From assembly GCA_030765065.1 (NCBI GenBank), contig CM060978.1, positions 54,216,421 through 54,280,420 on the forward strand: a stretch of DNA of 64,000 nucleotides, given 5' to 3'. The notes beneath the pieces are model-generated. The model searched no databases. It saw nothing but the letters and a program-made list of their open reading frames with translations, and was not told where the DNA came from. Shown piece by piece: positions 46,600 to 58,375 of the stretch. The translations under genes were made by a program, and so were the position numbers. How positions within the stretch are numbered: the first letter of the stretch is position 1; each line of letters begins with the position of its first letter. Source of the DNA: Deroplatys truncata. Its lineage: Eukaryota > Arthropoda > Insecta > Mantodea > Mantidae.

Positions 46600-48050
46600 T
46601 GTATTTAGTTTACGCCGTGAACACATTTATGGCACAATTGCGATTGTGGGAAGAACAACTTGTAGTTGTAGATTTATACAGTGTGATTCTCTCGCTAGAG
46701 GCCCCAAACATTTGTCTATATTTTGGTCATTTATATGAGTTTTGTAATGAAAATTTGTGTACACACACCTTGAGCTATGCACTGCCACATCTGATGCTGA
46801 AAATGGTCCTCTCCCACATCCAAAACGTTTGTACACGTCGCTCCAAGTTCTGGAATACTTTTATTAAAGTCTCCTTGGTAACGGCTTCAATCTCTTGACG
46901 TATAGCATCTTTCAACTCTGCTATTGTACGTGGTCTATTTTGGTATACCTTTCCCTTCAGACATACCCACAGGAAGAAGTTGGGTTGGTGTTAGATCAGG
47001 AGATCTTGGTGGTCAAAGAGTTTGAGATGACTCGACCTTCAAAAAAGCTTTCCATCTCCCTCATGCTTGCACGTGACGTGTGACTTGTTGCGCCATGTTG
47101 TTGGAAATATCCGTGAGTTAATTTATCATCTGTTAACTGATTGACAAAGTCAGTGAATATTCTAATGTATTCTTCAGTGTTTACTGTATTCTCATGAAAA
47201 ACAGGGCCTATAATACGTCTACGTGACACTGCGCACCACACTCCAGTGGTGTTTTCTGTGCATGTAGAGGTTCTGCATGTAGGGCATGAGGATTTGTTTG
47301 TGCCCATATACGCGTGTTCTGAGAGTTTATGTAGACACTCAGATGAAACCACGCTTTATCTGTGAACCAGTAAAGTCCAAAATCCCAGGATTCTGACTAA
47401 TAAAGGTTTGAAACCATACACAGAACTGCACACATTTTTCATGGTCCGTTGGTAAGTGTGGAGATTTGCTTTCTTAGCAGCTCTTTGGCATGCAGAATAT
47501 AGAACATTCATTTCCTGGGAAAGTCGCCGCAAGGATTTTGATGGTGACGCCAGTAATCGCTCCTTTACTTCTTCCATTACACCCACATTCATTTTCCGAC
47601 CGCCTGCATGCTGTGTGATCAAGTCGTCTCTAACTTTGTTACCAATTTCTGAATACAACATTTTGAGGGCACATGTCGCGTACCAAATTCAGCCCGAAAT
47701 ACCCCTTGACATGATTTAAATGTACCCATTTGCCAGTAGTTACGAACGAGAAACACGCTTTCTGCAACTGTGTACGACATTGTCAATGCCGCTTCCAAGC
47801 CAACACTGGAGAACAGCGCTTGGAGACGTTCGTGTGACTAAGCAGAGCCATGGTCAGTGGAACAGTCCAAGCCCATTGGGAGAGGTGTGGCACTACATTA
47901 CATTATTCAAGGTATGTGTACACAAAGTTTCATCAGAAAACTCACATAAATGGCCAACATACAGGCAAAAGATTGGGGCCTCTAGCGAGAGAATCACACT
48001 GTACCATTTCCCTTGCTTACGTTCCGTGTTCACGATAAACTTTATTCTCC
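46600..48050 (-). mobile_element. DUF4817-type mariner-like DNA transposon with long inverted repeats
   Basis: Left part 46605-46790 and right part 47870-48045 are long imperfect inverted repeats sharing CCTCTAGCGAGAGAATCACA and GTGTACACA. Between them on the minus strand lies a transposase. Its helix-turn-helix part at about 47661-47400 reads GGRKMNVG, then SPSKSLRRLSQEMNV and CQRAAKKANLHTYQ. The catalytic part at about 47350-46996 has TGVWCAVSRRRIIGPVF and GYFQQHGATSHTS. The usual GYFQQDGATAH has Asp where this copy has His, so a catalytic residue is lost, and frames shift between the parts. It is a dead autonomous-type copy. Exact ends and TA duplication were not fixed. Confidence 0.8.
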
Positions 48051-48512
48051 TGAAAAAATACAACTGTATGACACATTTCTTCACAATTTGAGGACCTAAA
48101 ACATTTGAGACCAAAATCCTATTATTTTGCACTGTTTTGACGTTTCCTTGTAATGAGGCTCCACACGAATTACAAATGCAACTCCTTGCATTGCAGAATT
48201 CCACGACTGTAAAATGTTCTGAGAAATAAGGGTGGGAATTGTTTAAATCTTAGCCCTGCGTTGAATGTCCGAGATTACGTTTGTTTGCATCTAGTTTAAT
48301 GGCAGTCTTTGACTCCACTTATATCAGGAACAAACATTTTCAAAAATGAACTACATTAAAAGCGAGTATCGCAGCAAGATAAATGACAATCACCTTGCAT
48401 ATCTTTTGGGACTGTACGCTACATATTTTGCACTAAATATTGAAGACGTTGTAAAACGTAAATCGTGCCAAAGTAGTCGTCCTCAGAATCATCATGTGGG
48501 TTAATCAGGAGT
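48051..48512. other. unassigned stretch
   Basis: No supported feature. The open frame at 47893-48204 read on the minus strand overlaps the transposon's inverted repeat and is not a gene. Confidence 0.35.
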
Positions 48513-49407
48513 TGAGGCAGTATTTTTAACACTTTAAATGATTTCAGTCTAATTATATAGTATGTAAATTCAATAACTGTCCGCCTTGAAGCAATATATG
48601 TATGTAACAATATATAAAAAATGTATGTAACAGTCATTGTATATGTTTGTATTATTGTAAACATGTTTAATAATGTTATGTGAATGTATTACGTAGTTTA
48701 ATAATGAAGGAGCTGTGAGAATAATAGATTAAAAGTGGCTAACAATGAGGTAACAATGAGGTAACCTTGAGGCAATAATGAGTTTGAGAGTTTAATAATG
48801 TTACTTGTGATTATTGGAAGAAAATGTAATAAAAGTGACAGTTTATAAAAAAAAATTAGCCAATCAACAACCAGAAAAAGCTTTAGTTAAATGAAGGTAT
48901 TCTATTGGAGTAGGATTAGCCAACCAGAGACTTGAAATACAGAAATTTACAAGTTTAGACGCTTGAAATCCGTTCAGTTGCCTGCAGACAGTGATAACCG
49001 GATGCAAGATGTGTCCTCGAGAGATTTAATACGTATTCGTGTGAGATGAAAAATAGTTTTACGTGTTAAAAAGTGCAATTAATTAATAAAAAGAATCTCA
49101 CAGCTCTATATCAGTGAAGTGTTATTAAAATCGTGTCAAGAATTAATAAAAAGAAGTGAATTAGAAATTATAATCTGTGTAAGCCTACATTCTTGTCGCA
49201 TCACGCCCTGCTAAGAGAAACGTGTCTCTAACAATAATACTGACGCAGCCGAGGCAGACATAAATATATAATGCTTAAAGAAACAGTCAAATTACAAAGT
49301 TAATATTTTTAAAAATTGGGGCAAAAGCTACCGGGTACCATACGTGCGGTTGCAACTACTACAAGTTCGGCTCCCCAACAGTTGAAATGCAATACAACTT
49401 CTACTTA
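48513..49407 (+). mobile_element. RepB LTR-like copy, near full length
   Basis: The sense-orientation reference for RepB. It starts TGAGGCAGTATTTTTAACAC, contains AATAAAAAGAATCTCACAGC polyadenylation-type signals, and near its end has CTACAAGTTCGGCTCCCCAA, a motif like a primer-binding site. It has no open frame. The same block occurs at 8294-9082, 24140-33584 and 59005-59944 in minus orientation. Its target duplication is unclear. Confidence 0.6.
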
Positions 49408-49962
49408 AATCGGCTTTTCCATACGTGAAACAATAAATATTTCTCGGAGTAAAATATAAATGTGTACGGTCTTGATTTCCTGTACGTAAGAATGACACCG
49501 CAGTTCCGCCACTGAAACTCAGAAATCACGATAAATGCGTCATTCTGTCGCAGCGGGTGGAAGGAGGCGATTTCAACATCCCCTTTCCTGCTTGTACAAA
49601 CACCACTGTTTTAACCTAAAACAAGAAAATAACTTTCCGAGGTTCAAAGCAAATGCGTGACAAACATTTAATGGGTTGTAAAGCTTTCATTTTTTTTGAA
49701 GGGAGAGCGATAGTGTTTTCTTTATGAATTAAATATCCATTAAGATGGGAAGCCGGTTCTTCAGCATTCGTTGCACCTAACCTGACGTAACCTACAGCAC
49801 CTTTTGCTGTTTTTCTGGTTTATAAACGCTGATCTTATCACACAGTCATAAATTTCAAGTCGTTATTATTATAAACACGGAATGTAGACATATTTTTAGT
49901 TAAATGCCTTTCACTTCAATCTTCTGTCTGTGTTTAGTTATGTTGCATTATGTTGTCTGTGT
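49408..49962. other. unassigned stretch
   Basis: No recognised feature. Confidence 0.4.
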
Positions 49963-50739
49963 TGCATTCCACTCATAAATTCGATACCGAGATTTCACTG
50001 GAAATACATGTTTTGAGGCGCCCTGAATCCAAATGAAGCATTTTTGGAAACATGTCCGTGTGTGTGTCTGAACAGCATAACTCAAAAAGTCGGAGAAATA
50101 TCAAACTTGGTATTTGAGTTTAGTATCTTCAAGGATGCGACACGTATATTTTCAAGAAAAACCACTCACCCCAGACTGCCTTTTACATGGAACATTTTGG
50201 TTCTAGCGATTTTGATTAAAACATGTGTTTAGGTTATTTTTAGACCAAATGAAATTATATCTTGAATTTTTTGGGAATGTACCCAAAAGTCCTCTTCATC
50301 CTGAATGCCTTTTGTATAACTGGTAAACCGTAAGAGATGGACAAAATTTTACCACACAAAAAATGTAGATCTCCTTAAAACATACAGTTTATGTCACATA
50401 CATTTTTTTTTCTCAAGTGAACCATTTCCGAGAATTCCTCGTTATTTGTTTGAATTTTGCGATACTTATCCTTTTTCAAATGGGAATTCGTTTTTATTTA
50501 TTTATTTATTTTTTTGATGTCCTGGACGTACAAAGAGAATGGAATACTCCACATAGCAACCAGCTCTTAAAATATTTGACTATCGCTTAAAGCCTACCAA
50601 TTCCCCTTGCACCTACAAGAAAATTAGCAATAAGATTAACATCTCGATATCTCGATTAACATGAAGCATATGGACAATAACGTTCGTAAAAATAGTTTGT
50701 ACAAGAGTAGAGAAAGTCATGTTAGTGCAGCACATCAGA
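49963..50739 (+). mobile_element. RepA copy, 5' truncated
   Basis: Starts within GCATTCCACTCATAAATTCG, has GATGCGACACG and CCTGGACGTACAAAGAGAAT, and ends TGTTAGTGCAGCACATCAGA. Confidence 0.75.
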
Positions 50740-51494
50740 CTTTTGCATTAGCACACCAGACAAAACTAGCGAAATTACATCATTCTTAGCTAACCGCTTT
50801 TTGTTTAATACAGAATATGCTCTATTGTGCATTGATTTGGATTCATTAGGAACCAAAGCAGCACATTTAATGCCATGCCTCTTCAATTTTATTTCCGAAT
50901 GAATGTTTTCCGCCGTAATAGTAAGTTCTTAATGTTTTCCTAATAACAAATGAATGTAATCGATAGCAATAAACTTTAGTGGCTCAACTTCAATCGATTT
51001 AACATTTATTTGTAAATAAAATTGGTCATGGAACAGGCATTTATATATTTTACTTTAAGGTTAGTACTGGACAGCCATTTCGGTACTTCAAACAGCTGTT
51101 AATGAACAACTTTCCAAGACCAGGCTAAGGTCTGTAAAAAGTATAATTAATTTCTATTAATTATATATACATATATATAATTAATTTCTATTAATTATAT
51201 ATAATATATACATATATAATAAAACAACTAAGTTGTTAACATTATAGTTAACAATCATCATTGATCGCTCAAAAATAGTATAAGTGTATATGTATTAAGT
51301 GTATAACAATCTCGGAAGTACACTAGAAAACACTATACCTTGTCTCAATTTTGAAAGTTTTCCTCTTTAAATCGCAGAGAAGTACTATTGCATTACACAA
51401 GAAGAATTTTCAATCACAACAAAATATATATTACTTTAAAATAAATATGTAGACAATAATGTTTACATTAATCGTTGTTTTAAATTATTTTTAC
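50740..51494. other. unassigned AT-rich stretch
   Basis: No gene seen. It includes an AT-rich palindromic duplication at about 51143-51225. Confidence 0.4.
51143..51225. repeat. AT-rich tandem and palindromic repeat
   Basis: The word TAATTAATTTCTATTAATTA, itself nearly self-complementary (TTAATT..AATTAA), occurs twice about 36 bases apart, followed by TATATA/CATATA tracts. Confidence 0.8.
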
Positions 51495-51608
51495 TCCTAC
51501 TGCTTACCGATTGTAGGTAAAGGAAATATTGCACTCCCATAAAAATTCATACCCGGATTTCACCACAAATTCAAGCTCCGAATTTCCTTAACCCCTACCT
51601 AAAAGAAT

Positions 51609-52344
51609 TCTGATGCGATACATTCACATGACTCTCTACTTTATCATTTATCAGTAGCTATGCTAAAGCGTATTCTTGTATCAGTTCACTTAGTCCAAAT
51701 AAACCTTTGCAGAAATAGCTACATTACACATTTCGTTATAGATACAAAGTGAACAGCCATAGTCAAATGTTTAAGAACTGAACGCTATATGCTGGATTTA
51801 AAATTCTTTACTATTTCCATGACATCGCGAGAAACAACTGAAGAGAAATAACAATTGGAATCTTTAATAACGGATATCTCAGAAATCGCTTATGCCACAA
51901 AAAACTAATTTGAAGTAAATTGTATGTTTTAAAGAGATCTGCATTTATTGTGTAGGACGTTTTCGTTTATCGCTGAACGTTTAGCAGTTGTACAAGATTA
52001 AACGAAAAAATTTCGAACTGAAATGGACTTCACAGGCTATTCCCGAAAAATTCAATATATACATTGTATTTGTCATGTAAACATCTTTAATATATGCTAT
52101 TTTAATCAAAACCGTTAGAACCAAATTTTAAAAAGCTTTCGAAAAATCTTCCATGTAAAGGATAATCTGGAATGGGGAATTTTCTTGATCTTCGTGTCGT
52201 ATCCTTGAAAGGTACTAAATCTAAAGATCAAGTTTGGTATTTATCTTACCTTTCGTTTTCGAGTTATGCTATTCACATACACACAGATGCTTTATTTGGA
52301 CTCAGGGCGCCTCAAAACATGTGTTTACGGTGAAATCTCGGTAA
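51609..52344 (-). mobile_element. RepA old copy nested in the ancient copy
   Basis: Starts TCTGATGCGATACATTCACA, has GACATCGCGAGAAACAACTG and ATCTTCGTGTCGTATC, and stops at ACGGTGAAATCTCGGTA. Its 5' end is missing. Confidence 0.65.
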
Positions 52345-52360
52345 AATCGTGTGCGTATGT

Positions 52361-53189
52361 TGTCGCGGTATAGTTCGTGTTATCTTATTTGCTGAGCGCC
52401 GTTATTGTTTTACTGTTTTGAATTTTGGGTTCTTTGTCCTCCGGCTAGCTATTATTACTCAGTCGAGCAAATCTCTTGAACAGGGTGTGTAAACGGAAAG
52501 GAGTTGTTACTAAAAGATAACACTGATAAAAGAATTTGTTTTTACACTTTCATTGCCGTCACAATTAATTTCACATATTTACTCTTGATACACGCCCGAC
52601 TGAAACTGTTATATTTTCGAATGTAACTATAATCACTTATTTGCCGCACATTATTAATTCTACGTATTTCACATTTTATAACTAGCTTTACGACGCAAAA
52701 GATTCTGTAGAATTGCGCGACGTGTAACCCGTGGATGATTCTGTTGAAATGTGCGACGTGTAACGCGCGAATGATTCTCTTAAACTGGGCGATACTTGTT
52801 TCTGGCTTTAGAATTTATACTCCCTCACCCCTATATGCCTAAAGATTATAAGCTGCTGCTATTGGTTAATAAAGCGCGCCGACATTAGCGTCTATTTTTT
52901 ATCCAATCAAAATTACGAACACATATGCTCTAGGGAGGATATTCCCTCCATTTCTAAAGAAAAGCGCGCTACTCTGACGTCATTTGTTTGTCTCTTCTAA
53001 TTGATAAACAACTCACCCCTCGCTACATTGTTACCCGCTCCTATTGTCAGTTTTAGTGAGGTCGTGTAAACTTATTTCCTAAAAATGCTTATAATTAACA
53101 AACCTCTCAAATCAATGTCATACAATAATGTTAATTTACACTACAATCACTCTGGCATTCACAGTGTTGTGATATAAAATACTGCCTCA
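52361..53189 (-). mobile_element. RepC solo LTR with ATGT target duplication
   Basis: 829 bases, minus sense, with ends TGAGGCAGTATTTTATATCA and CCGCGACA as in the copy at 14344-15426. ATGT flanks it at 52357-52360 and 53190-53193. Its size difference from that copy comes mainly from fewer 36-bp units. A fossil solo LTR. Confidence 0.8.
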
Positions 53190-53650
53190 ATGTGGATAGC
53201 ATAGCTCAAAATAAAGTCAGAGGAGTTCCAACCTTCATTTTGATTAGTTCAGCTCCTTTCAAGGATGAAAAGCTGTTTTTGCAATATTGCAAAACAAGGT
53301 AACCTTTACAGAGAAAATACATGGTTATTTTTTTACGTTCTCAAATACTGTAATAATTTTTATTAAAATACCAATAATGGTTAACAAAATCTATATCTAC
53401 TTCTTTTGTATGAATTACCTAAGAAATTCTCCACATTAAGAATGAATTTTGCATATTTTTATGTAACTAAAAAGCCATAAAAGATAGAAACTTAAACAGG
53501 AAACATCTAATGCGCATTGAAATACATCATTTATAGCATTAGCCGTTTTTAGAATATTCTCTATCTCTGTTGGTGAAGCTCAAGTTAGTCGCTATTTATG
53601 AACAATGAAACCTGAGTTACTTAAAATGTAAACGGCCAAAGTTTCCGCAA

Positions 53651-53980
53651 CATAGAATGCTTGGGAAATGTTAATGTGTAGAGCTGGTCTCGTATGTAAA
53701 TATCAGAGTGTGTATGTATTTCTAATGTTTTTATTATTAATACTGAAGGTAGGTATATATCGGCTCAATGAATGTTAAACAGGCTTAATTCTTCTTGTTG
53801 GTTATAGTTGCGATACCGACGTCGGTTACTGTTAGTTCGCATTTTTATTGTTGCTTGTCTCCGTAGTAGAGATGGTGGATCCAAGCTTGTATATAAGCAT
53901 CTCAGTATTAAGGCTTCACCACTTGAACAAGACTAAAACTGCTATCAAAGAAGCGACAGAAGTGTGCCAGAATTCTTTAC
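53651..53980. other. unassigned stretch
   Basis: No recognised feature. Confidence 0.35.
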
Positions 53981-54237
53981 CAGGCTAAGGGTCCGGGACA
54001 GTTTAGCTACCACTGTAGGTGCAATTTTACTGTAGAGTTGATTTAGGTAAACAAATGCCAATGCCCCACCTTATTTGCTACGGTAAACAGTGCAGTGGAA
54101 AATGAAGAAAACATCGGAATGAGACACACAAGTGTATTGTACACGACCTCACAGGTAAACAACACCCCAATGCTCCATCATACTCGATGCACAGTAAACT
54201 TCACTTCACTCTTAAGTTGTTCCAGACCCTTAGCCTG
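53981..54237. mobile_element. 257-bp MITE, possibly hAT-type
   Basis: The left end CAGGCTAAGGGTCCGGGACA and the right end, read in reverse, CAGGCTAAGGGTCTGGAACA differ at two positions. The flanking 8-mers TTCTTTAC and ATTATTAC agree at five positions, which could be a decayed 8-bp duplication as hAT elements make. CAGG at the tip also suits hAT. There is no coding. Confidence 0.6.
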
Positions 54238-54431
54238 ATTATTACTGTGTTTTGAGTCACTAAATTTCAGTGGATCTATAGATATAGGTAGTTGAACTGA
54301 GGGTGTCACCTCGTGCACTACGACCTACATAGCTCTACTGTGTCTACCACTTCACCAGAAGAAAGGGAGGAGGCTTCAGGCCGAAGTCCTTAATATATCC
54401 AAACTCTCACATCAGTCCCACTGCTGGAGTC

Positions 54432-54478
<47 letters not shown>

Positions 54479-54589
54479 CGAAGGACCCACCAATCGAGCA
54501 GCCCTCTGGTGTCCACGAGGAGTATTCTTTCCACTGAGCATGCATGCGCGCCATCTGTCCGCCACCGTCATACACGAGACCTAGAAGCA
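54238..54589. repeat. unassigned stretch with a (GA)n microsatellite
   Basis: An uninterrupted AG tract lies at about 54434-54474. Nothing else was recognised. Confidence 0.6.
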
Positions 54590-54830
54590 ACCTGAAAGAT
54601 GAGGAGGAAATGGAATGAAAGGGCAATGATGGAAAGGAAATCGTGGCAGAGAAGAAACACCCCAGCATTCGCCTGTCGACCCCGGGGAAACCAGGGAAAA
54701 CACATGGATCAGAGTGTGCGGTCTCCAGGATCGAATCCCAGATCTCCCGAATGCGGGCTACAGACGTTCTGTGCATCTGTAGTGGAATCTTCAAACGTTA
54801 AGGTTTAGAAACGGACTGCGGCCAAGCCTA
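54590..54830 (-). mobile_element. tRNA-derived SINE copy
   Basis: Minus orientation. A B-box-like GGATTCGATCC lies at 54738-54728, and the body has TTTTCCCTGGTTTCCCCGG and GCGAATGCTGG. It shares the body with the copies at 55992-56343 and 58200-58375. The edges are approximate. Confidence 0.5.
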
Positions 54831-55047
54831 GGCATATTATGCTTACCAAACCTCCCGGAGGAAAGGATCAGAGTACGAAGTACGATCGGATATACTGGTA
54901 GCTACAGCAGCGGTCCCTATTTTTTCAGATTGAACATTCCTGGCAACCCCTTTGATGCCCTACCTATCTTCACGGATATTTCGTAGCTGAAGAATTCTGG
55001 CCCCTTCAGCTGTAGTGATGCGTTGTACTTCTGACGTTGCTATACCT
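54831..55047. other. unassigned stretch
   Basis: No recognised feature. Confidence 0.3.
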
Positions 55048-55698
55048 ACACTTCTGTATCTCCGGCCCTGATGTTTGTTGAGGGTAAAGAAAGAGATAGG
55101 CATATATCAGAATGGCCAATTTTAGCAATATTAGCGCTGTGAATTTCGATACTAAAGGAAGCTATTCTGATTCGCTTCAACAGATAAATTGGGACTGTAA
55201 TTTAATTTCTTGTAAGTATGTAATAAATATAGTCTACTGTTGCTTAGAACTTAGCTGTACGTAAAACACAACACGAAAGAAAAGAATAGAACATCCAGCT
55301 AGGTTTGCAGTGCTGGGTTGACTCGCACAGCAAAGAGTGGAAGTTGTCTGCTAGGACCAATTGCAGGCTTCCCCTCCGTGTGCGTCCACTGCAATTTGGC
55401 CTGTGTTGCCGATTCTCTTATAAGTGAAGCATGTGTTGTCAGTAGCTGTTTGCTTTAGTCCAGATGAAGTTTGTTTTCTGTGCGCATGCGACTTACTGCG
55501 TTGCCCTTGTTTAAGTTTCCTGTAAATGTTATCTCCATACTTTAAATACTCTAACATGGGAAACTATATTATCGTTTGCATTTTACGAAAAGATAGCACA
55601 GGTATACACACGTGTTCACAGAAGAGGTAAGGAGGACACTGACACAGGACTTCTAATCTCTATATCGCATCACTAATCTTTGTTTTATTTTTGTACCC

Positions 55699-55978
55699 TT
55701 GTCTCAGCCCACGCCCGTCGCAGAGCCTTCAAGTTCTCAGCAAACGCTGAGGCGGCCCAGGAGAAGGGGCCTCCACCGTGAACGACGTGGTCAGCGAAAG
55801 ACGGGCCGATGCATTATGGAGTCGCTCACTCAGACGACAATGGCGACCATCAGGACAACGAGTACAACGAGGGACCTAGAAGGCCGGATGCTACGACAGA
55901 CGCCTGTGCCCTCTTGACGAACAGGAACGCCTGGGAAGAACAGCACAGGACGCAACCTCACCAATTTTTCAATTACGC
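55699..55978 (+). other. GC-rich coding-like block, unassigned
   Basis: A strong pyrimidine tract ending in CTCAG (near 55708) is followed by about 270 bases of unusually GC-rich sequence. One frame gives SQPTPVAEPSSSQQTLRRPR with an Arg-rich sequel. Another gives SDDNGDHQDNEYNEGPRRPD, acidic and protein-like, but with a stop further upstream. I do not recognise either. It may be a fragment of a host exon or of an unknown element inside RepD copy 2. Confidence 0.2.
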
Positions 55979-55991
55979 ATAGAATTAGTTC

Positions 55992-56343
55992 ATTCATTCA
56001 TTCATTCACTGTTTATCCTTACCTTATGTAGGACTTACCCCCCCCCAGGACTTACAGCAGGTGCCTGGGGTCAGAGGCCCGTCGGGGAGCAGACACACTC
56101 ATGGAGCAGACAGAATGTCCAGGATGGGTGATCAGCCCGATGCCTGGTGTGGGATGAAGGAAGTAGATGAAACGAAATGACGTTGAAATGGATGAAAGGA
56201 AAGGTGATGATGGAGCAGTTGGTGGAATGAATGGCGGGGGAAACCCGGAGAAAAGCCGCCCAGACACCGCTTCGTCCATCACAAATTCCACATGCGGGTC
56301 CCTGGGATTGAACCCGGGCCGCCTCGGTGAGAGGCGAGCGGTC
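55992..56343 (-). mobile_element. tRNA-Glu-derived SINE with a 12-bp target duplication
   Basis: TAGAATTAGTTC at 55980-55991 and at 56344-56355 is a perfect target duplication. In sense (minus) the head reads GCCTCTCACCGAGGCGGCCC, then GGGTTCAATCCC (B box, 56315-56304), closely like the anticodon-to-T-arm part of tRNA-Glu(CTC). The 3' tail is a (GAAT)n run, seen on the plus strand as ATTCATTCATTCATTC. The long tail and incomplete 5' half show it is a retroposon, not a tRNA gene. Confidence 0.85.
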
Positions 56344-56355
56344 TAGAATTAGTTC

Positions 56356-56649
56356 TACAATACAAATCTAACTTAGCAGTAAGTTAACGCTAAGTCATAT
56401 GACACGCAGGCACTCCCTGCAAACAGCACACAAATTAGAACTTAAGCATTAAAGTAAGCATACATCGCAAACATAAGAAAATACGCATATAACCCACTGG
56501 TATTGTTCAGGTTTCATGGGCAATACCAGCAAGTAACATTTGTCGCGCTCGCGTGGGTATTCCGCGCTTTGAGCGGCGAGCCCCACATATCCCCCCAGCT
56601 ATTGCACACCCGCAGGGGGTCGAATGCAGTAATGCATTTTTACCCCCAC
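56356..56649. other. unassigned part of the insertion in RepD copy 2
   Basis: No gene seen. The block 56540-56620 is GC-rich with TCGCGCTCGCG and CCCGCAGGGGG words. Confidence 0.3.
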
Positions 56650-56728
56650 GGAAAAAAGAGGTAAGATTTGGCAACACTGCCTCTCTTGGTCGCGCTGAAT
56701 GTCAGAGCCTGAGATAAAACGGCAGTAG

Positions 56729-56952
56729 TGTAAAAGTAGGTCGGATTGGACTGGACTCGGCGGGAGGTGATTCCCGATACCCATGGGAGACTGGGTACGT
56801 CTGGGCAGTGTTGTGAGACACCTGAATGTCCTCCGGTAATGGCCTGGAAAGCTGACAGGTGGTGTGCCAAAACACTGTCGCTCCTACTGCTAACGCGCTT
56901 AAGTAGTGCATCCACTTCCATACTTGCGCAAGCGACGAGGCTTAATCAAGTA
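56729..56952. other. unassigned stretch
   Basis: Open frames overlap on both strands here, with no recognisable motif. The RepC LTR's left target copy (AGTA) ends it. Confidence 0.3.
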
Positions 56953-58070
56953 TGATGCAGTAATTTGTATCACAAATTACTTAAATGTAAATAATGATTG
57001 TAATATGAATATGCATTTTATGTGACATTGATTTGAGATGTTTATTGATTGTAATTATTGTTGAGAAGTAAGTTTATACTGCCTTACTGAAACTGACAAT
57101 AATAGCGTGCAATAATGCAGCGAGGGGGTGAGCTGTTTATCATTATTGGAAACGAGGAAGTTACGTAATGTTGGCACGTTTTTCTTTTAGAATATTCTGG
57201 AACATTTCCCTAGAGCATATGTATTCATAATTTTCATGGATATAAAAATAGACGCTAATGTTGGCGCGTTTTATTAGCCAATTGCAGCTCAGTTATAATC
57301 TTTAGGCATATCTGGATGAAGGAGTATAAAAGGTAGGTTAGAGGTAAAGCCCGTCAGTTCATCAAAATTCTTTGTACACTACATGCCTTCAGTCCTTCAG
57401 TTCGTCGAAAATATTTGTATGATACACGTCGCCTTCAGTCCAGCAGAAATATTACACGTCGGCTATCGATTCGCAAGTTACGCGTATAAGAGTTATGAAA
57501 AATCTCAAGTATGGTAACGTTAATTATACAAAAGGTTGAAGTACGTGGATTAAAAGTGATCAGTAAGAAGTTGTTATAACAGTTTCAGTTTGGCGAGTGT
57601 CTAGATAAATGTGTAAATGTGATAGTTAACGTGTTCCACAATAAAAGTGTAAAACAAATTTCTTCATCAGTGTTATCTTTGGATAAAAGATTCCTTTCCG
57701 TTTACACAACCTGTATAAAGAGAAGTGCTCGACCCAAAAAGATCATAGCTAGCCGGAGGACAGTGAAACAAAATTAAATAAAAACAAAAGTAACATTCTT
57801 TCAAACAAAAACTAATACTGCCGCAAATTGCTAACACCAGATGGAGCTACAAACCTAACAAAGAATCACGTCACAAAAATGGCTTCACCACATGAAGTAA
57901 ACACACATACACAAATAACATTATAAATTTACCATCGCAAATTGGCTTTCCAAACGTGGGGCCACAAAAATGTTAAATACAAACAATAAGTAATACCATC
58001 ACAAATTGGCTTCCCAAACGCGGGGCTCAACAAAATAAATAAATAAAATACAACATAAATACTACCTTCA
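56953..58070 (+). mobile_element. RepC solo LTR with AGTA target duplication
   Basis: 1,118 bases from TGATGCAGTAATTTGTATCA to ACTACCTTCA, with AGTA at 56949-56952 and 58071-58074. It is very similar along its length to the copy at 35320-36401, including the tail with repeated ATTGGCTTCCCAAACGCGGG-type motifs. A fossil solo LTR. Confidence 0.85.
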
Positions 58071-58199
58071 AGTATTGGACTAATGAGAAACCTCACGAAG
58101 GGGGAGCTACTAACTTAGTGCCTTCCCTGGTCAAGGAAGACTTTGCATTAAACTATCCTTACGGATTGGTTCGGAGACAAGGTTACATGCAGTGAATAA

Positions 58200-58375
58200 G
58201 GTTTTCTTTAGCGCAAACGACACACTCCACCGTATCACCGTCCATAGCGCACAACCCTGCCGAAATGAGAGGAAATGAACGACAGGAAAATTCGTGGTGG
58301 TATGAAATCCACTCAAGCATTCGCCGATCTGGGAAAACTACGTAATCCAATCTCAGATACTATCGCCTGAGTCAT
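58200..58375 (-). mobile_element. decayed SINE fragment
   Basis: Shares with the SINE at 54590-54830 the words GAAATGAACGACAGGAAA, TCAAGCATTCGCCGATC and TGGGAAAACTACG in the same order. Its B box is degenerate (CCAATCTCAGATAC region). Confidence 0.4.

Larger units (their letters stand above)
51495..53650 (+). mobile_element. ancient RepA copy carrying a nested RepA and a solo LTR
   Basis: Pieces 51495-51608, about 52345-52360 and 53190-53650 keep plus-orientation family order: CTCCTACTGCTTACCGATTG, AAAAATTCATACCCGGATTT, then TAGCATAGCTCAAAATAAA and AAAAGCCATAAAAGATAG. It is strongly diverged, so it is among the oldest copies here. Confidence 0.55.
55048..56728. mobile_element. RepD, copy 2, opposite orientation, with a 1 kb insertion
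   Basis: Pieces 55048-55615 and 56650-56728 match copy 1 at 22584-23231 in reverse, with the TIRs CTGTATCTCCGGCCCTG and GAGATAAAACGGCAGTA. Between them lies about 1 kb that copy 1 lacks, including a GC-rich block and a SINE. Confidence 0.65.
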
